A stretch of DNA of 30,917 nucleotides from a virus. The stretch spans positions 1 through 30,917 of the IMG/VR virus record IMGVR_UViG_3300044639_001488. One strand, 5' to 3'. Position 1 is the stretch's first letter. Each line of letters starts with the position of its first letter. Shown here in pieces: positions 17,901-25,195 of this stretch. The position numbers and the translations under genes were made by a program. The notes beneath the pieces were generated by a model, which was not told the DNA's origin, ran no database searches, and saw only the letters and a list, made by a program, of their open reading frames with translations.

Positions 17901-20900
17901 ACAGGGTGCTACAGGATCTACAGGTGCTCAAGGATCTGCAGGAGCACAGGGTGCTACAGGATCTACAGGTGCTCAAGGATCTGCAGGAGCACAGGGTGCT
18001 ACAGGATCTACAGGTGCTCAAGGATCTGCAGGAGCACAGGGTGCTACAGGATCTACAGGTGCTCAAGGATCTGCAGGTGCTCAAGGTGCTGCAGGAGCAC
18101 AAGGAACTGCAGGTGCTCAAGGAGCTAGAGGACCTCAAGGACCACAAGGAGCACAAGGTTCTGCAGGTGCACAAGGAGCTGCAGGTGCACAGGGAGCTAC
18201 AGGATCTACAGGAGCTCAAGGTGCTACAGGATCTACAGGAGCTCAAGGTGCTACAGGATCTACAGGAGCACAGGGTGCTCAAGGAACTGCAGGAGCACAA
18301 GGTGCAAGTGATGGTGGATTTACTGTTTTCAATAATACTACTCAGAACTCTAATTGGTATGTTGGCATTCTTTCTGTAACATCTGGAATTGCCAAAACTG
18401 CTCATGTTTCTTCAACAAAACTTCAATTCAATCCTTCTACTGGGGCACTTGGAATTGGTACTATTATTGATATCGTTCCTTATGATACTTTAAATTCAGG
18501 AACACTTTCTTGGGAAGGTTCTGCTGGACAACTCTTCAGTATTACAAATAATCTAACTACTGGATCTATCTTCTCAGTTAATGATGTTTCTGGTATTCCA
18601 AGTATTGATGTAGATGCTGACGGAACAATTGAACTTGGACCTTATGGTGGTAATATTGGAGTTGGAACCACAGGGCCAACACAAAAATTACATGTTCAAG
18701 GTAATGTAAGAATTACTGGTGGAATTTATGATTCAAGCAATAGTGTAGGTTCTGCAAGTTCAGTATTAAGTTCTACTGGAGTAGGATTGAGGTGGGTTAC
18801 GCCAAACTCAGGACCTCAAGGTGCACAGGGTGCTGCAGGAGCACAAGGTGCTACAGGATCTACAGGTGCACAGGGAGCTACAGGATCTACAGGTGCACAA
18901 GGTGCTACAGGATCTACAGGCGCACAGGGATCTACAGGATCTACAGGAGCACAAGGATCTGCAGGAGCACAAGGATCTGCAGGAGCACAGGGATCTACAG
19001 GATCTACAGGAGCACAGGGTGCTGCAGGTGCACAGGGAGCCACAGGATCTACAGGTGCTCAAGGTGCTGCAGGTGCTCAAGGTGCTACAGGATCTACAGG
19101 TGCTCAAGGTGCTGCAGGAGCACAAGGAACTGCAGGTGCTCAAGGAGCTAGAGGACCTCAAGGACCTCAAGGAGCACAGGGTGCTACAGGATCTACAGGA
19201 GCACAGGGTGCTGCAGGTGCACAAGGTGCTACAGGATCTACAGGTGCACAAGGAGCTGCAGGAGCACAAGGTGCTACAGGATCTACAGGAGCACAGGGTG
19301 CTGCAGGTGCACAGGGAGCCACAGGATCTACAGGTGCTCAAGGTACTGCAGGTGCTCAAGGTGCTACAGGATCTACAGGTGCTCAAGGTGCTACAGGATC
19401 TACAGGAGCACAGGGTGCTGCAGGTGCACAGGGAGCTACAGGATCTACAGGTGCTCAAGGAACTGCAGGTGCACAGGGTGCTGCAGGAGCACAAGGATCT
19501 GCAGGTGCACAAGGTGCTGCAGGTGCTCAAGGTGCAAGAGGTGGTTCTGATTGGACACCAAACCTAACAAACATCACTCAGTCCACAACAGATTCTTCAA
19601 CATTCACCAAAACTGGTGGAGCTGCAAGTACTTGGGATTCTCAGGTATATTCATCTCAAGGTTATGTGAGGGGAGCATTTGCATCTGCAAGAATATCCTC
19701 AACAACTGGATTTGCAATGTTTGGTCTCAATACAGACCCAACAACAAATGCAAGTTATGCTTCAATTGATTATGCTTTCTATTTTGATAGTGGAACAGTA
19801 AACATTTATGAGAGTAATGTTCCAATAGTAGGTTCTTATGGAACTTATACCACAGGTGATACTGCTTATGTCATTTATGATGGTGCAAATGTAAGGTACT
19901 ATTTAAATGGAACTCTCTTGAGAACTGTTGCAAGAGCAATTGGAAGTGCTCTTTATCTTGATAGTTCCATTTATACATCCGGCCTTGCATTCAACCAACT
20001 CTCCTTTGGTCCTATGGGCGAGATTGGACCTCAAGGTGCACAAGGAGCTACAGGATCTACAGGAGCACAGGGTGCTGCAGGAGCACAAGGAACTGCAGGT
20101 GCACAGGGAGCTACAGGATCTACAGGAGCTCAAGGTGCTACAGGATCTACAGGAGCTCAAGGTGCTACAGGATCTACAGGTGCTCAAGGTGCTACAGGAT
20201 CTACAGGTGCACAAGGTGCTGCAGGATCTACAGGTGCACAAGGTGCTGCAGGTGCACAGGGAGCTACAGGATCTACAGGTGCTCAAGGTACTGCAGGTGC
20301 TCAAGGTACTGCAGGTGCACAAGGTGCTACAGGATCTACAGGTGCACAAGGAACTGCAGGTGCTCAAGGAACTGCAGGTGCACAAGGTGCTACAGGATCT
20401 ACAGGTGCACAAGGAACTGCAGGTGCTCAAGGAACTGCAGGTGCACAAGGAACTGTAGGAGCACAAGGAACTGCAGGTGCACAAGGAGCTAGAGGACCTC
20501 AAGGACCACAAGGAGCACAGGGTGCTGCAGGTGCTCAAGGAACTGCAGGAGCACAAGGAACTGCAGGAGCACAAGGAACTGCAGGTGCACAAGGAGCTAG
20601 AGGACCTCAAGGACCACAAGGAGCACAGGGTGCTGCAGGTGCTCAAGGAACTGCAGGTGCACAAGGAACTGCAGGTGCACAAGGAGCTAGAGGACCTCAA
20701 GGTGCACAAGGATCTGCAGGAGCACAAGGTTCTGCAGGTGCTCAAGGTGCTCAAGGAACTCCAGGTGCACAGGGAGCTGCAGGACCATCAACTTTAATTA
20801 ATGCTACAAACACAACAACAAATGCTACATTTTATCCAGTATTTGTTGCAGCAGCAGGTTCAAACCAAACTGCAAGTGTTAGAACTACAGCAACTGCATT

Positions 20901-21243
20901 TACATTTAATGCAAGTACAGGTGACTTAACTGTTGGTGGAACTATAACTGCAAACTCTGATGAAAGATTAAAAACTAACATTCATACTATTGAAAATGCA
21001 CTTGAAAAAGTTCTTAATCTTAGAGGTGTAGAATATGATCGTATTGATACTAAGGTTCATACTATTGGTTTGATTGCACAAGAGTTAGAAACAGTATATC
21101 CAGAACTTGTTATAGAAAGTAATGGATACAAATCAGTTGCTTATGGAAACCTTGTTGGATTACTCATAGAAGCAATTAAAGAGCAACAAGTTCAAATTGA
21201 AAATTTAAGCAACATTATAAATAATTCCAAATTGTTAGGATAA
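14968..21243 (+). CDS. Giant collagen-like tail fibre with C-terminal Peptidase_S74 chaperone (2091 aa)
   Basis: Residues 1-59 are an adaptor-like N-terminus ([35 protein letters not shown]) shared in outline with the 731-residue fibre. Four Gly-X-Y tracts follow at about 60-313, 821-1114, 1282-1525 and 1681-1940. Between them lie three non-collagen blocks. Block 1 (314-820) has a module paralogous to the 731-residue fibre, then head-type repeats of the form SNIFLGxxAGxxN. Block 2 (1115-1281) has a [16 protein letters not shown] shaft motif. Block 3 (1526-1680) is lectin-like ([16 protein letters not shown], then [20 protein letters not shown]). The C-terminus has NSDERLK with Ser1997 and Lys2002 in the S74 spacing, then [16 protein letters not shown] and a coiled coil. 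Autocleavage before Ser1997 is predicted. Start support: TGAGG at 14959-14963 just upstream of the ATG. It is probably a long trimeric side fibre. Confidence 0.88.
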   Translation: MNTNPIVRVKRSLVQGKVPEITQLGLGELAINHYDGKLFIRQDTLGVGIGTTVVQLGNVGPQGAQGSTGAQGTAGAQGVQGTAGAQGAQGAQGAQGAVGAQGAQGFQGPQGAQGAQGTAGAQGAQGTAGAQGAQGTAGAQGAQGTAGAQGAQGFQGPQGAQGAQGTAGAQGAQGTAGAQGDQGAVGAQGAQGFQGPQGAQGAQGTAGAQGFQGPQGAQGAQGTAGAQGTAGAQGFQGPQGAQGAQGTAGAQGAQGAQGAQGAQGAQGAQGTAGAQGAQGAQGTAGAQGAQGTAGSQGAQGTAGAQGAQGVTGPVAGSANQVVYKDASNIATGSGNLTFDGSNLYVGGNITVGGTTAFLAVNELKVTDKDIVVGYTTNVSGVEISNDTTASSGGIAVASTIGSPLISMNSGGELTPDTYKQLMWFKSGAFTGLNTDAWIFNYGVGIGSTQIPYGVRFAAGGMQVTDTTITTPQLQVTGISTFTNGPVLIGSGTSTGTASQPLQVTGGAYVSGNVGIGTTNPQTKLQINGVLGFGANNNARIGDSTTGASITSGTNNIFIGANAGNSNNTGSSNIFLGQLAGFSNQGGLSNVFLGSSAGYTNTGSSNVFFGSNAGFNNSSGGSNSFIGVAAGISNQTGSNNIFLGPRSGISAAASYKVIIGSGYLSNYFDSPNTTKDTQFAVGVRTDANASKYWLVGDENFNIGIGTTNPGAGIKLDVVGGEIKAGRIDTFNEGGQLSFGRATDNATAWYIDVYGNTSTPNLRFVDVSNAAVRAQIDGSGNFVFESPIELNSTLRDIYNNVGLAGSVLSSTGSGVSWIPAASGAQGATGAQGARGPQGPQGAQGATGATGAQGAQGSIGPQGSQGTTGAQGAQGTQGTAGAQGATGSTGAQGSAGAQGATGSTGAQGSAGAQGATGATGAQGAQGSIGPQGSQGTTGAQGAQGAAGAQGATGSTGAQGATGSTGAQGATGSTGAQGSAGAQGATGSTGAQGSAGAQGATGSTGAQGSAGAQGATGSTGAQGSAGAQGATGSTGAQGSAGAQGAAGAQGTAGAQGARGPQGPQGAQGSAGAQGAAGAQGATGSTGAQGATGSTGAQGATGSTGAQGAQGTAGAQGASDGGFTVFNNTTQNSNWYVGILSVTSGIAKTAHVSSTKLQFNPSTGALGIGTIIDIVPYDTLNSGTLSWEGSAGQLFSITNNLTTGSIFSVNDVSGIPSIDVDADGTIELGPYGGNIGVGTTGPTQKLHVQGNVRITGGIYDSSNSVGSASSVLSSTGVGLRWVTPNSGPQGAQGAAGAQGATGSTGAQGATGSTGAQGATGSTGAQGSTGSTGAQGSAGAQGSAGAQGSTGSTGAQGAAGAQGATGSTGAQGAAGAQGATGSTGAQGAAGAQGTAGAQGARGPQGPQGAQGATGSTGAQGAAGAQGATGSTGAQGAAGAQGATGSTGAQGAAGAQGATGSTGAQGTAGAQGATGSTGAQGATGSTGAQGAAGAQGATGSTGAQGTAGAQGAAGAQGSAGAQGAAGAQGARGGSDWTPNLTNITQSTTDSSTFTKTGGAASTWDSQVYSSQGYVRGAFASARISSTTGFAMFGLNTDPTTNASYASIDYAFYFDSGTVNIYESNVPIVGSYGTYTTGDTAYVIYDGANVRYYLNGTLLRTVARAIGSALYLDSSIYTSGLAFNQLSFGPMGEIGPQGAQGATGSTGAQGAAGAQGTAGAQGATGSTGAQGATGSTGAQGATGSTGAQGATGSTGAQGAAGSTGAQGAAGAQGATGSTGAQGTAGAQGTAGAQGATGSTGAQGTAGAQGTAGAQGATGSTGAQGTAGAQGTAGAQGTVGAQGTAGAQGARGPQGPQGAQGAAGAQGTAGAQGTAGAQGTAGAQGARGPQGPQGAQGAAGAQGTAGAQGTAGAQGARGPQGAQGSAGAQGSAGAQGAQGTPGAQGAAGPSTLINATNTTTNATFYPVFVAAAGSNQTASVRTTATAFTFNASTGDLTVGGTITANSDERLKTNIHTIENALEKVLNLRGVEYDRIDTKVHTIGLIAQELETVYPELVIESNGYKSVAYGNLVGLLIEAIKEQQVQIENLSNIINNSKLLG
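15145..15906 (+). repeat. Collagen-like tract 1 of the giant fibre
   Basis: About 254 codons of uninterrupted Gly-X-Y, mostly GAQ and GTA with occasional GFQGPQ. Few prolines occur compared with the first fibre. It contains the 9-bp tandem run at 15712-15774. Confidence 0.9.
15712..15774 (+). repeat. 9-bp tandem repeat (GGAGCACAA), six exact copies plus one near copy
   Basis: Six perfect consecutive copies of GGAGCACAA (15712-15765) are followed by a seventh with one changed base (GGAGCACAG). Each encodes Gly-Ala-Gln. This is the purest short repeat in the window and a likely site of slipped-strand length change that preserves frame. Confidence 0.92.
17428..18309 (+). repeat. Collagen-like tract 2 of the giant fibre
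   Basis: About 294 codons of Gly-X-Y, dominated by GAQ, GAT, GST and GSA triplets, with rare GPQ. It contains the 45-bp higher-order repeat at 17881-18060. Confidence 0.9.
17881..18060 (+). repeat. Four perfect 45-bp tandem repeats
   Basis: Identical 45-bp units at 17881-17925, 17926-17970, 17971-18015 and 18016-18060, followed by a 17-nt partial copy. Each unit encodes [15 protein letters not shown], five collagen triplets. Absence of any synonymous difference among copies indicates recent expansion. Confidence 0.9.
18811..19542 (+). repeat. Collagen-like tract 3 of the giant fibre
   Basis: About 244 codons of Gly-X-Y with GAQ, GAA, GAT and GST; the only GP triplets form a short GARGPQGPQ patch in the middle. 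It separates the second block from the lectin-like block. Confidence 0.9.
20008..20790 (+). repeat. Collagen-like tract 4 of the giant fibre
   Basis: About 260 codons of Gly-X-Y leading to the S74 cassette. [12 protein letters not shown]-type patches recur three times, and a single Pro in the Y position (GTPG) occurs near 20758. Confidence 0.9.
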
Positions 21244-21247
21244 AAAA

Positions 21248-21415
21248 ATGGCTGTTTTGGGTGCAAATGGTGGAAATTTTCTTGGTAGTGAACCAACTAT
21301 TAGTGCAAACCAAACACTTACCACCACCTACAATTGGTTAACTGTGGGACCAACCACAATAAATAGTGGAATCACAGTCACTATAAATACTGGTGCTCGT
21401 TGGGTTATTGTTTAA
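21248..21415 (+). CDS. Very small fibre-tip-like protein (55 aa)
   Basis: An ATG at 21248, 4 bp after the giant fibre stop, opens a 55-codon frame closing at 21413-21415. The product has MAVLGANGGNFLGSEPTI at the start and ends with NSGITVTINTGARWVIV. The pattern A-N-Q-T-L...Y-N-W-L-x-x-G-P...I-N-S-G-x-T-V-T-I..W-x-I-V resembles the short C-terminal strand motif that closes many phage fibres, here standing as its own gene. It may cap or accompany the giant fibre. Composition and spacing match its neighbours, which argues that it is real despite its length. Confidence 0.7.
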   Translation: MAVLGANGGNFLGSEPTISANQTLTTTYNWLTVGPTTINSGITVTINTGARWVIV

Positions 21416-21425
21416 TTGAGGAATT

Positions 21426-21617
21426 ATGATTAATACAAGAATAATTTATCCAAATGATGAAGGTGGCGTTTCTGTAATAATTCCTACTATGGAATGTCTC
21501 TCACTTGAAAAATTAATTGAAAGTGTACCAGAAGGAAAACCATATCAAGTTGTTGATGTTTCGGAAATTCCTAATGATAGAACTTACAGAAATGCTTGGA
21601 CTTATGAGGAGGTTTGA
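21426..21617 (+). CDS. Small protein of the fibre-assembly pair, DRTYRNAW motif (63 aa)
   Basis: A 63-residue protein with the segment GKPYQVVDVSEIPNDRTYRN and the C-terminal AWTYEEV. The I-P-x-D-R-T-[FY]-R-N-A-W motif occurs in small proteins encoded immediately behind tail-fibre genes in many phages and prophages, usually together with a second small protein like the one that follows here. They are suspected fibre assembly or tip-associated proteins. GAGGA at 21418-21422 (part of TTGAGGAATT) lies close upstream of the ATG. The stop is 2 bp before the ATG of the next gene. Confidence 0.68.
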   Translation: MINTRIIYPNDEGGVSVIIPTMECLSLEKLIESVPEGKPYQVVDVSEIPNDRTYRNAWTYEEV

Positions 21618-21619
21618 AA

Positions 21620-21904
21620 ATGCCTATTGGAATTAATGTAGATAAAGCAAAAGAAATTCACAAAGATATAATTCGTGAAGTGAGAAATCCTTTACTTGAG
21701 CAAAAGGATGTAGAGTTTATGAAAGCACTTGAAGTAGGAGATTCTGCTAAAGTTGCAGAAGTTACTACAGAAAAACAAGCACTCAGAGATGTGACTACTA
21801 TTGTGAATAATGTAGAACCAACAGCAACTGATGTTCTTGGTGTAACTGCAGAACTCAAGCAAGTTTGGGATGAAAATGTTTTAGGTCCAAATCCACTGGT
21901 ATAA
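21620..21904 (+). CDS. Small partner protein of the fibre-assembly pair (94 aa)
   Basis: The start chosen is ATG 21620, because a perfect AGGAGG at 21607-21612 lies 7 nt upstream; a TTG two codons earlier would sit inside the upstream stop. The protein begins MPIGINVDKAKEIHKDIIRE and continues with NPLLEQKDVEFMKALEVGD and EKQALRDVT. This K/R-A-x-x-I-H-x-D...R...PLL...D-x-x-x-x-x-A...K-Q-x-L-R-D pattern is the usual companion of the DRTYRNAW protein behind phage fibre genes. It is mostly helical and probably cytoplasmic, consistent with an assembly chaperone, but direct evidence of function is lacking. Confidence 0.7.
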   Translation: MPIGINVDKAKEIHKDIIREVRNPLLEQKDVEFMKALEVGDSAKVAEVTTEKQALRDVTTIVNNVEPTATDVLGVTAELKQVWDENVLGPNPLV

Positions 21905-21907
21905 ACT

Positions 21908-22291
21908 ATGAGTACTTTAAGTGTAGGTACAATTCAAAGTAACACTACTTCTCCACCAACTATCAATAATAGTGCTGGAACTGCAATTGGAACTTTTTGC
22001 AGAGCCTGGGTGAACTTTAATGGTACTGGTACTGTTGCTATTCGTGCTTCTTTTAATGTAACTTCTATTACTGATAATAATACTGGTGATTATACTGTGA
22101 ACTTTACGACTGCGATGCCTGATGCAAATTATGCAGTTGCTTGGTCTTTTGGGGGAACGGGAGGCCTGTTAACGGGCAGAACGTTGGATGATACAACTGC
22201 CAGAACTACATTATTGGTGAGGGTTGTAACAGCAAATCTTTCTGGTACTTCTACTGATGGTGCTCAAGTCAACATCACAGTTTTCCGTTAA
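21908..22291 (+). CDS. Short tail-fibre tip-type protein (127 aa)
   Basis: A 127-residue protein whose core reads FCRAWVNFNGTGTVAIRASF, then NTGDYTVNFTTAMPDANYAV. This R-A-W-V-N-F-N-G-T-G-T...S-F-N-V-x-S-I-T-D...G-x-Y-T-V-N-F pattern is widespread in the C-terminal tips of phage and prophage tail fibres. Here it stands alone with only a short N-terminal MSTLSVGTIQSN tag, a tag style shared with the protein at 24524 (MSTLAVNKATD). It is likely a virion tip protein. It starts 3 bp after the upstream stop. Confidence 0.75.
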   Translation: MSTLSVGTIQSNTTSPPTINNSAGTAIGTFCRAWVNFNGTGTVAIRASFNVTSITDNNTGDYTVNFTTAMPDANYAVAWSFGGTGGLLTGRTLDDTTARTTLLVRVVTANLSGTSTDGAQVNITVFR

Positions 22292-22369
22292 GAACCCCCC
22301 ATAAAAGACATTATATACCTCACAAAATCTCCACATTTCCAGAAACAGTAATTTATCCACCACCACAAA
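22292..22369. other. 78-bp intergenic gap
   Basis: Contains a C-run (CCCCCC) followed by ATAAAAG and an AT-rich TTATATAC stretch. No convincing late core, hairpin or ORF was seen; the ATG at 22370 has an A-rich rather than a Shine-Dalgarno leader. Confidence 0.5.
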
Positions 22370-23185
22370 ATGGCAATCACAGTTTCAGGACCAACTATAA
22401 TTTTTGATGATACTAGTGTTGCACAAGCAAGTCTTTATAATGAAACTTTTGGTACTGGAGTTTTTCCTGAAGGTGGCACAAGTCTCACTATTTCAGGAGG
22501 AACAGCATTTAAGTCAAGTGCTACTGGTGGTGCTGGGCATATAGCAACTGTTGTGGGAGTAAAAACAGATGCTTCTGTGATACTTGAAACACCTCAAAGT
22601 GGAAGTGTAACTGTAAATCCAATTGTATCTGGAGTTTATGTTTTTGCTATTGGAGGTGGAGGAGGTGGTGCTGGGACATCTCCTCTAGCTCGTACTGTTG
22701 GGTCAAATGGAACTCCATCATTTTTCTCAACTGTTATTGGAAATTCTGGAACTGGAGGTTCTCCAGGAGGAGGAACTGGTGGAGGAACTGGTGGAACTGC
22801 AACTGGAGGAACAACAAATACATCAGGAACTACAGCAGCATCTAGACCTGGAACTGGAAATGGTGGCAATGCTGGAGGATTTCCTGGTGTAGTATCAGGA
22901 GCAGGTGGGGCTGGTGCAGGACCTGGAAGTCCTGGAGCAACCCCATTTCCAGGGCCTGGTGTTGCTGGTGAACCTGCTGGTGGAGGAGGTGGAGGGTCAT
23001 GGACTGGATTGACTGGTGGTGCTGGTGGAGGTGGAGGAGGACGTGCAATTCACACAAGACTTACTATAACTGGAGGTTCTCCATATCCATATCAAGTTGG
23101 TGCTCCTGGTGCTGGGGGAGTTGGTCCTTCTGCTACAGGTGGTGCAGGAGGAAGGGGATATTTGAGATTTGTTTTATATGATTGA
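22370..23185 (+). CDS. Glycine-rich tail-tip protein (271 aa)
   Basis: The N-terminal third (about 1-85) is a beta-rich segment with VSGPTIIFDDTSVAQASLYN. From about residue 92 the chain becomes strongly glycine-rich (FAIGGGGGGAGT, later GGGGGSWTGLTGGAGGGGGG) and closes with GGRGYLRFVLYD. The VYVFAIGGGGGG...G-x-L-R-F-V layout is that of the glycine-rich domains known from phage tail tips and adhesins, comparable to the block inserted in the 506-residue LamG protein. In T4-like phages such polyglycine domains can determine receptor specificity by their loops. It lies at the end of the fibre cluster, just before two oxygenase genes. Confidence 0.75.
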   Translation: MAITVSGPTIIFDDTSVAQASLYNETFGTGVFPEGGTSLTISGGTAFKSSATGGAGHIATVVGVKTDASVILETPQSGSVTVNPIVSGVYVFAIGGGGGGAGTSPLARTVGSNGTPSFFSTVIGNSGTGGSPGGGTGGGTGGTATGGTTNTSGTTAASRPGTGNGGNAGGFPGVVSGAGGAGAGPGSPGATPFPGPGVAGEPAGGGGGGSWTGLTGGAGGGGGGRAIHTRLTITGGSPYPYQVGAPGAGGVGPSATGGAGGRGYLRFVLYD

Positions 23186-23190
23186 TTCAA

Positions 23191-23198
23191 AATAAATA
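23191..23198 (+). promoter_or_regulatory. Possible late promoter core AATAAATA
   Basis: AATAAATA (7 of 8) lies 22 nt before the ATG at 23221 in the 35-bp gap ahead of the prolyl-hydroxylase-like gene. Seven T residues directly precede the ATG. Confidence 0.4.
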
Positions 23199-23220
23199 GT
23201 TCAAATGACTTGATTTTTTT

Positions 23221-23847
23221 ATGGCATTTCAGACAGTATGGTATGATACTAATTTACCTCAAGATATTATAAGTATTTTAGAAAAAGATTTAAAAGTTTT
23301 TGAAAATAATTTTGATGATTCTGCGGTTGGATATGGTGGACAGGGAGAAGTAAATAAGGACATTAGAAATAGTAAAAATGTATGGATTCCTACTACACAC
23401 TGGATTGGTGGGTTTCTTTGGCATTATGCTACAAGAGCAAATAGAGAAAATTTTCTTTATGATTTAACTTGTATTGATGGTGAAAGTCTACAATATACAA
23501 GATACTCAGAAGGTGAATTTTATAATTGGCATACTGATTCAGGTATAGATGTTTGTTATAAACCACAAAATATTACAACTTCTTGTGTTAATGACCCACA
23601 AGATTTTATTGCAACAAATGTAGAATATGTGAGAAAACTTTCTTTTACTTTACAACTTTCAAATTTTGATGAATATACTGGAGGTGAAGTCCAGTTTCTT
23701 GATAGTTCTGGGAAACCTTATTTTATGCCAAAGCAAAAAGGGACTATTGCATTTTTTGATTCAAGAACTCCACATAGAGTAAAGAAAGTAAAATCTGGAG
23801 TAAGAAAATCTTTAGTTGGGTGGACAATTGGGCCTCGGTGGAAGTGA
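23221..23847 (+). CDS. 2-oxoglutarate/Fe(II) dioxygenase, prolyl-4-hydroxylase-like (208 aa)
   Basis: The double-stranded beta-helix motifs are complete. WHTD supplies His104 and Asp106 as Fe(II) ligands, PHRV supplies His185, and Arg195 lies ten residues later where the 2-oxoglutarate carboxylate is bound. Further family marks are LQYTRYSEGEFYNW before the HxD, LQLSNFDEYTGGEVQF, and KGTIAFFDSRTPHRV. The length of 208 residues fits a single-domain prolyl-4-hydroxylase-like enzyme, expected to hydroxylate a protein or peptide side chain with O2 and 2-oxoglutarate, releasing CO2 and succinate. It acts in the cytoplasm (no signal peptide). Its place just behind two collagen-like fibre genes makes fibre proline an attractive but untested substrate; other protein or nucleotide-linked substrates are possible. 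Its stop overlaps the next ATG. Confidence 0.85.
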   Translation: MAFQTVWYDTNLPQDIISILEKDLKVFENNFDDSAVGYGGQGEVNKDIRNSKNVWIPTTHWIGGFLWHYATRANRENFLYDLTCIDGESLQYTRYSEGEFYNWHTDSGIDVCYKPQNITTSCVNDPQDFIATNVEYVRKLSFTLQLSNFDEYTGGEVQFLDSSGKPYFMPKQKGTIAFFDSRTPHRVKKVKSGVRKSLVGWTIGPRWK

Positions 23848-24497
23848 TGGAAAGAGAATATCCACAAAAACAAACCTTACCAACCTATCAGATGACTAAT
23901 CATCAGTCATTTGAAAAAAATGGATATCTTTTTGTTCCAGGTATGGTAACAAATCCAGAAATGATTTTTTGCCCAGTTCCAAAAGAAAGAGGGCAAATTA
24001 ATTATCTTGGAAAAAATAAATCTAATTATGAACCAGAAGAAAAACAAGTTCAAGGTTCATTATCAAGATATAATTTTCCTCCATATAAAGAACTTCATTA
24101 TCTTATCAAAAAAGAAGTAGAAGATACTTTAGGTATTGATTTATATTCTACTTATTATTTTGATAGATTTTATTTTACTGGGCAAGGACTAAAAAGACAT
24201 AGTGATAGACCTTCCTGTGAAGTGAGTGTTACTCTTCAAATCAGTACAAATAGAAAAGAACCTTGGCCTATTTGGTTTGAGACACCCAATAGTAATGAAA
24301 GCTTTGTAAATATGAAAAATGGTGATGCCGTGATTTATAAAGGATGTGAAAGAGAGCACTGGAGGTATCCTTTAGAATCAAAATATAATAGGATTCAAAG
24401 AGTGTTTAAAAAAGATGATACATATCATCATCAAATCTTTTTTCATTATGTGAATGCAAATGGACCTTATCTTCCCTTTGCATTTGATAGAACTTGA
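23847..24497 (+). CDS. Second 2-oxoglutarate/Fe(II) oxygenase (216 aa)
   Basis: ATG 23847 overlaps the upstream TGA (ATGA-type coupling) and is preferred over an in-frame GTG 27 bp upstream inside the first oxygenase gene. RHSDRPSCEVSVTLQIS gives the HxD pair His118 and Asp120. GDAVIYKGCEREHWRYPL gives distal His171, and the end of the domain reads HHQIFFHYV. The region before the HxD has FDRFYFTGQGLKRH, as in cyanophage 2OG-Fe(II) oxygenases. It has low resemblance to the first oxygenase outside these motifs, so the two are not a simple duplication. Substrate is unknown. The pair probably forms a two-gene unit ending at the late core GATAAATA at 24496. Confidence 0.8.
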   Translation: MEREYPQKQTLPTYQMTNHQSFEKNGYLFVPGMVTNPEMIFCPVPKERGQINYLGKNKSNYEPEEKQVQGSLSRYNFPPYKELHYLIKKEVEDTLGIDLYSTYYFDRFYFTGQGLKRHSDRPSCEVSVTLQISTNRKEPWPIWFETPNSNESFVNMKNGDAVIYKGCEREHWRYPLESKYNRIQRVFKKDDTYHHQIFFHYVNANGPYLPFAFDRT

Positions 24498-24503
24498 TAA
24501 ATA
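24496..24503 (+). promoter_or_regulatory. Late promoter core GATAAATA
   Basis: GATAAATA overlaps the TGA stop of the second oxygenase gene and lies 20 nt before the ATG at 24524. It matches 7 of 8 positions. Confidence 0.5.
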
Positions 24504-24523
24504 ACTAAAAAGATTATAAAGAT

Positions 24524-25072
24524 ATGAGTACTTTAGCTGTAAATAAAGCAACTGATGTAGTAGGGACTTCTTTTTATGAACTAATGAGACTTGAAGCAGT
24601 AAAATCTGCTACTGGCACCGCAGTTGAATTCACAAGCATCCCAAGTTGGGTAAAGAGAATTACTTTTATGCTTAATGGTGTAAGTACAAACAGTACATCA
24701 CCTATGCAAATACAACTTGGTGACTCTGGAGGATATGAGACTAGTGGTTACAATGGATCGAATCATGTTTTTGTAGGTGGAATTGCTAGTGTAACATTGG
24801 CTTCAGCTTTTCTTTTAACCCTCAATACAAGTTACCAGGCTGCAGCTAACCTATATTCAGGTAGTTGCATCTTGACCTTGATAGATGCTAGCACAAACAC
24901 TTGGTCTATGTTTGGTAGTATTAGCGGCCACACCAGCTCTATAGGATATCTAACCTCAGGGTCTAAATCTCTTTCTGCCACCCTCGACAGAATCCGCATC
25001 ACCATGGCTAACGGAACTGATACATTTGATTTAGGAAGTGTCAGTGTCTTATTAGAAGGACATAATGCATGA
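24524..25072 (+). CDS. Tail-fibre tip-type protein (182 aa), compositionally mosaic
   Basis: The protein starts with the short tag MSTLAVNKATDVVG, as in the 127-residue tip protein, and continues with FTSIPSWVKRITFMLNGVST and PMQIQLGDSGGYETSGY. The I-P-x-W-V-K-R-I-T-x-M-L-N-G-V-S-T-N pattern is widespread in phage fibre C-termini. From about 24830 to 25015 codon choice shifts towards C-ending and CG-containing codons (ACC, CTC, GAC, CGC, ATC, GCC), unlike the AT-ending codons of the first half and of the neighbours. This suggests that the tip half was acquired from another genome. It is the last gene before the sigma-70 promoter. Confidence 0.75.
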   Translation: MSTLAVNKATDVVGTSFYELMRLEAVKSATGTAVEFTSIPSWVKRITFMLNGVSTNSTSPMQIQLGDSGGYETSGYNGSNHVFVGGIASVTLASAFLLTLNTSYQAAANLYSGSCILTLIDASTNTWSMFGSISGHTSSIGYLTSGSKSLSATLDRIRITMANGTDTFDLGSVSVLLEGHNA

Positions 25073-25076
25073 GTAC

Positions 25077-25105
25077 TTGACAAGTATCTAAAATCTACCT
25101 ATAAT
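25077..25105 (+). promoter_or_regulatory. Consensus sigma-70 promoter (TTGACA, 17-nt spacer, TATAAT)
   Basis: TTGACA at 25077-25082 and TATAAT at 25100-25105 are both exact, with the optimal 17-nt spacing. It begins only 5 bp after the stop of the last late gene. Host-type sigma-70 promoters drive early genes in T4-like cyanophages, so this marks the switch from late structural genes to a new transcription unit. Transcription should begin near 25112. Confidence 0.85.
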
Positions 25106-25111
25106 CACTCT

Positions 25112-25195
25112 GTTAGGGTTGAAGGATAGGTAATACTTAACTCCTATAGGACACTTTGGGAACTGGTCCATACAGACCTCCAGTTCCCTTTTTTT
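25112..25195 (+). ncRNA. Candidate small RNA or attenuated leader between a consensus promoter and a terminator
   Basis: The span from the predicted start site to the end of the T-run is about 84 nt. It contains no ATG-initiated frame and no ribosome-binding site with a usable start. It holds the 10-bp palindrome TCCTATAGGA (25142-25151) and ends in the strong hairpin at 25158-25188. The simplest readings are a free small RNA, or an attenuator leader from which a fraction of transcripts read on into the CobT-like gene. No known RNA family is recognised. Confidence 0.45.
25158..25195 (+). terminator. Intrinsic terminator, 9-bp perfect stem and T7
   Basis: GGGAACTGG (25158-25166) pairs perfectly with CCAGTTCCC (25180-25188) across a 13-nt loop and is followed at once by seven T residues (25189-25195). 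The orientation fits termination on the + strand. It could end late read-through and also the short transcript from the promoter at 25077. Confidence 0.88.

Noticed and set aside
17881-18060. Regular repeats considered as a CRISPR array
   Set aside because: The units are directly adjacent with no spacers, are in frame and encode collagen triplets.
23199-23220. Possible terminator (TCAA-ATGAC-TTGA followed by T7) before the prolyl-hydroxylase-like gene
   Set aside because: The stem is only 4 bp and AT-rich, and the T-run is directly next to the ATG; too weak to call.
23820-23846. GTG start for the second oxygenase
   Set aside because: It would overlap the first oxygenase by 28 bp; the ATG overlapping the upstream stop at 23847 is the usual coupling pattern.
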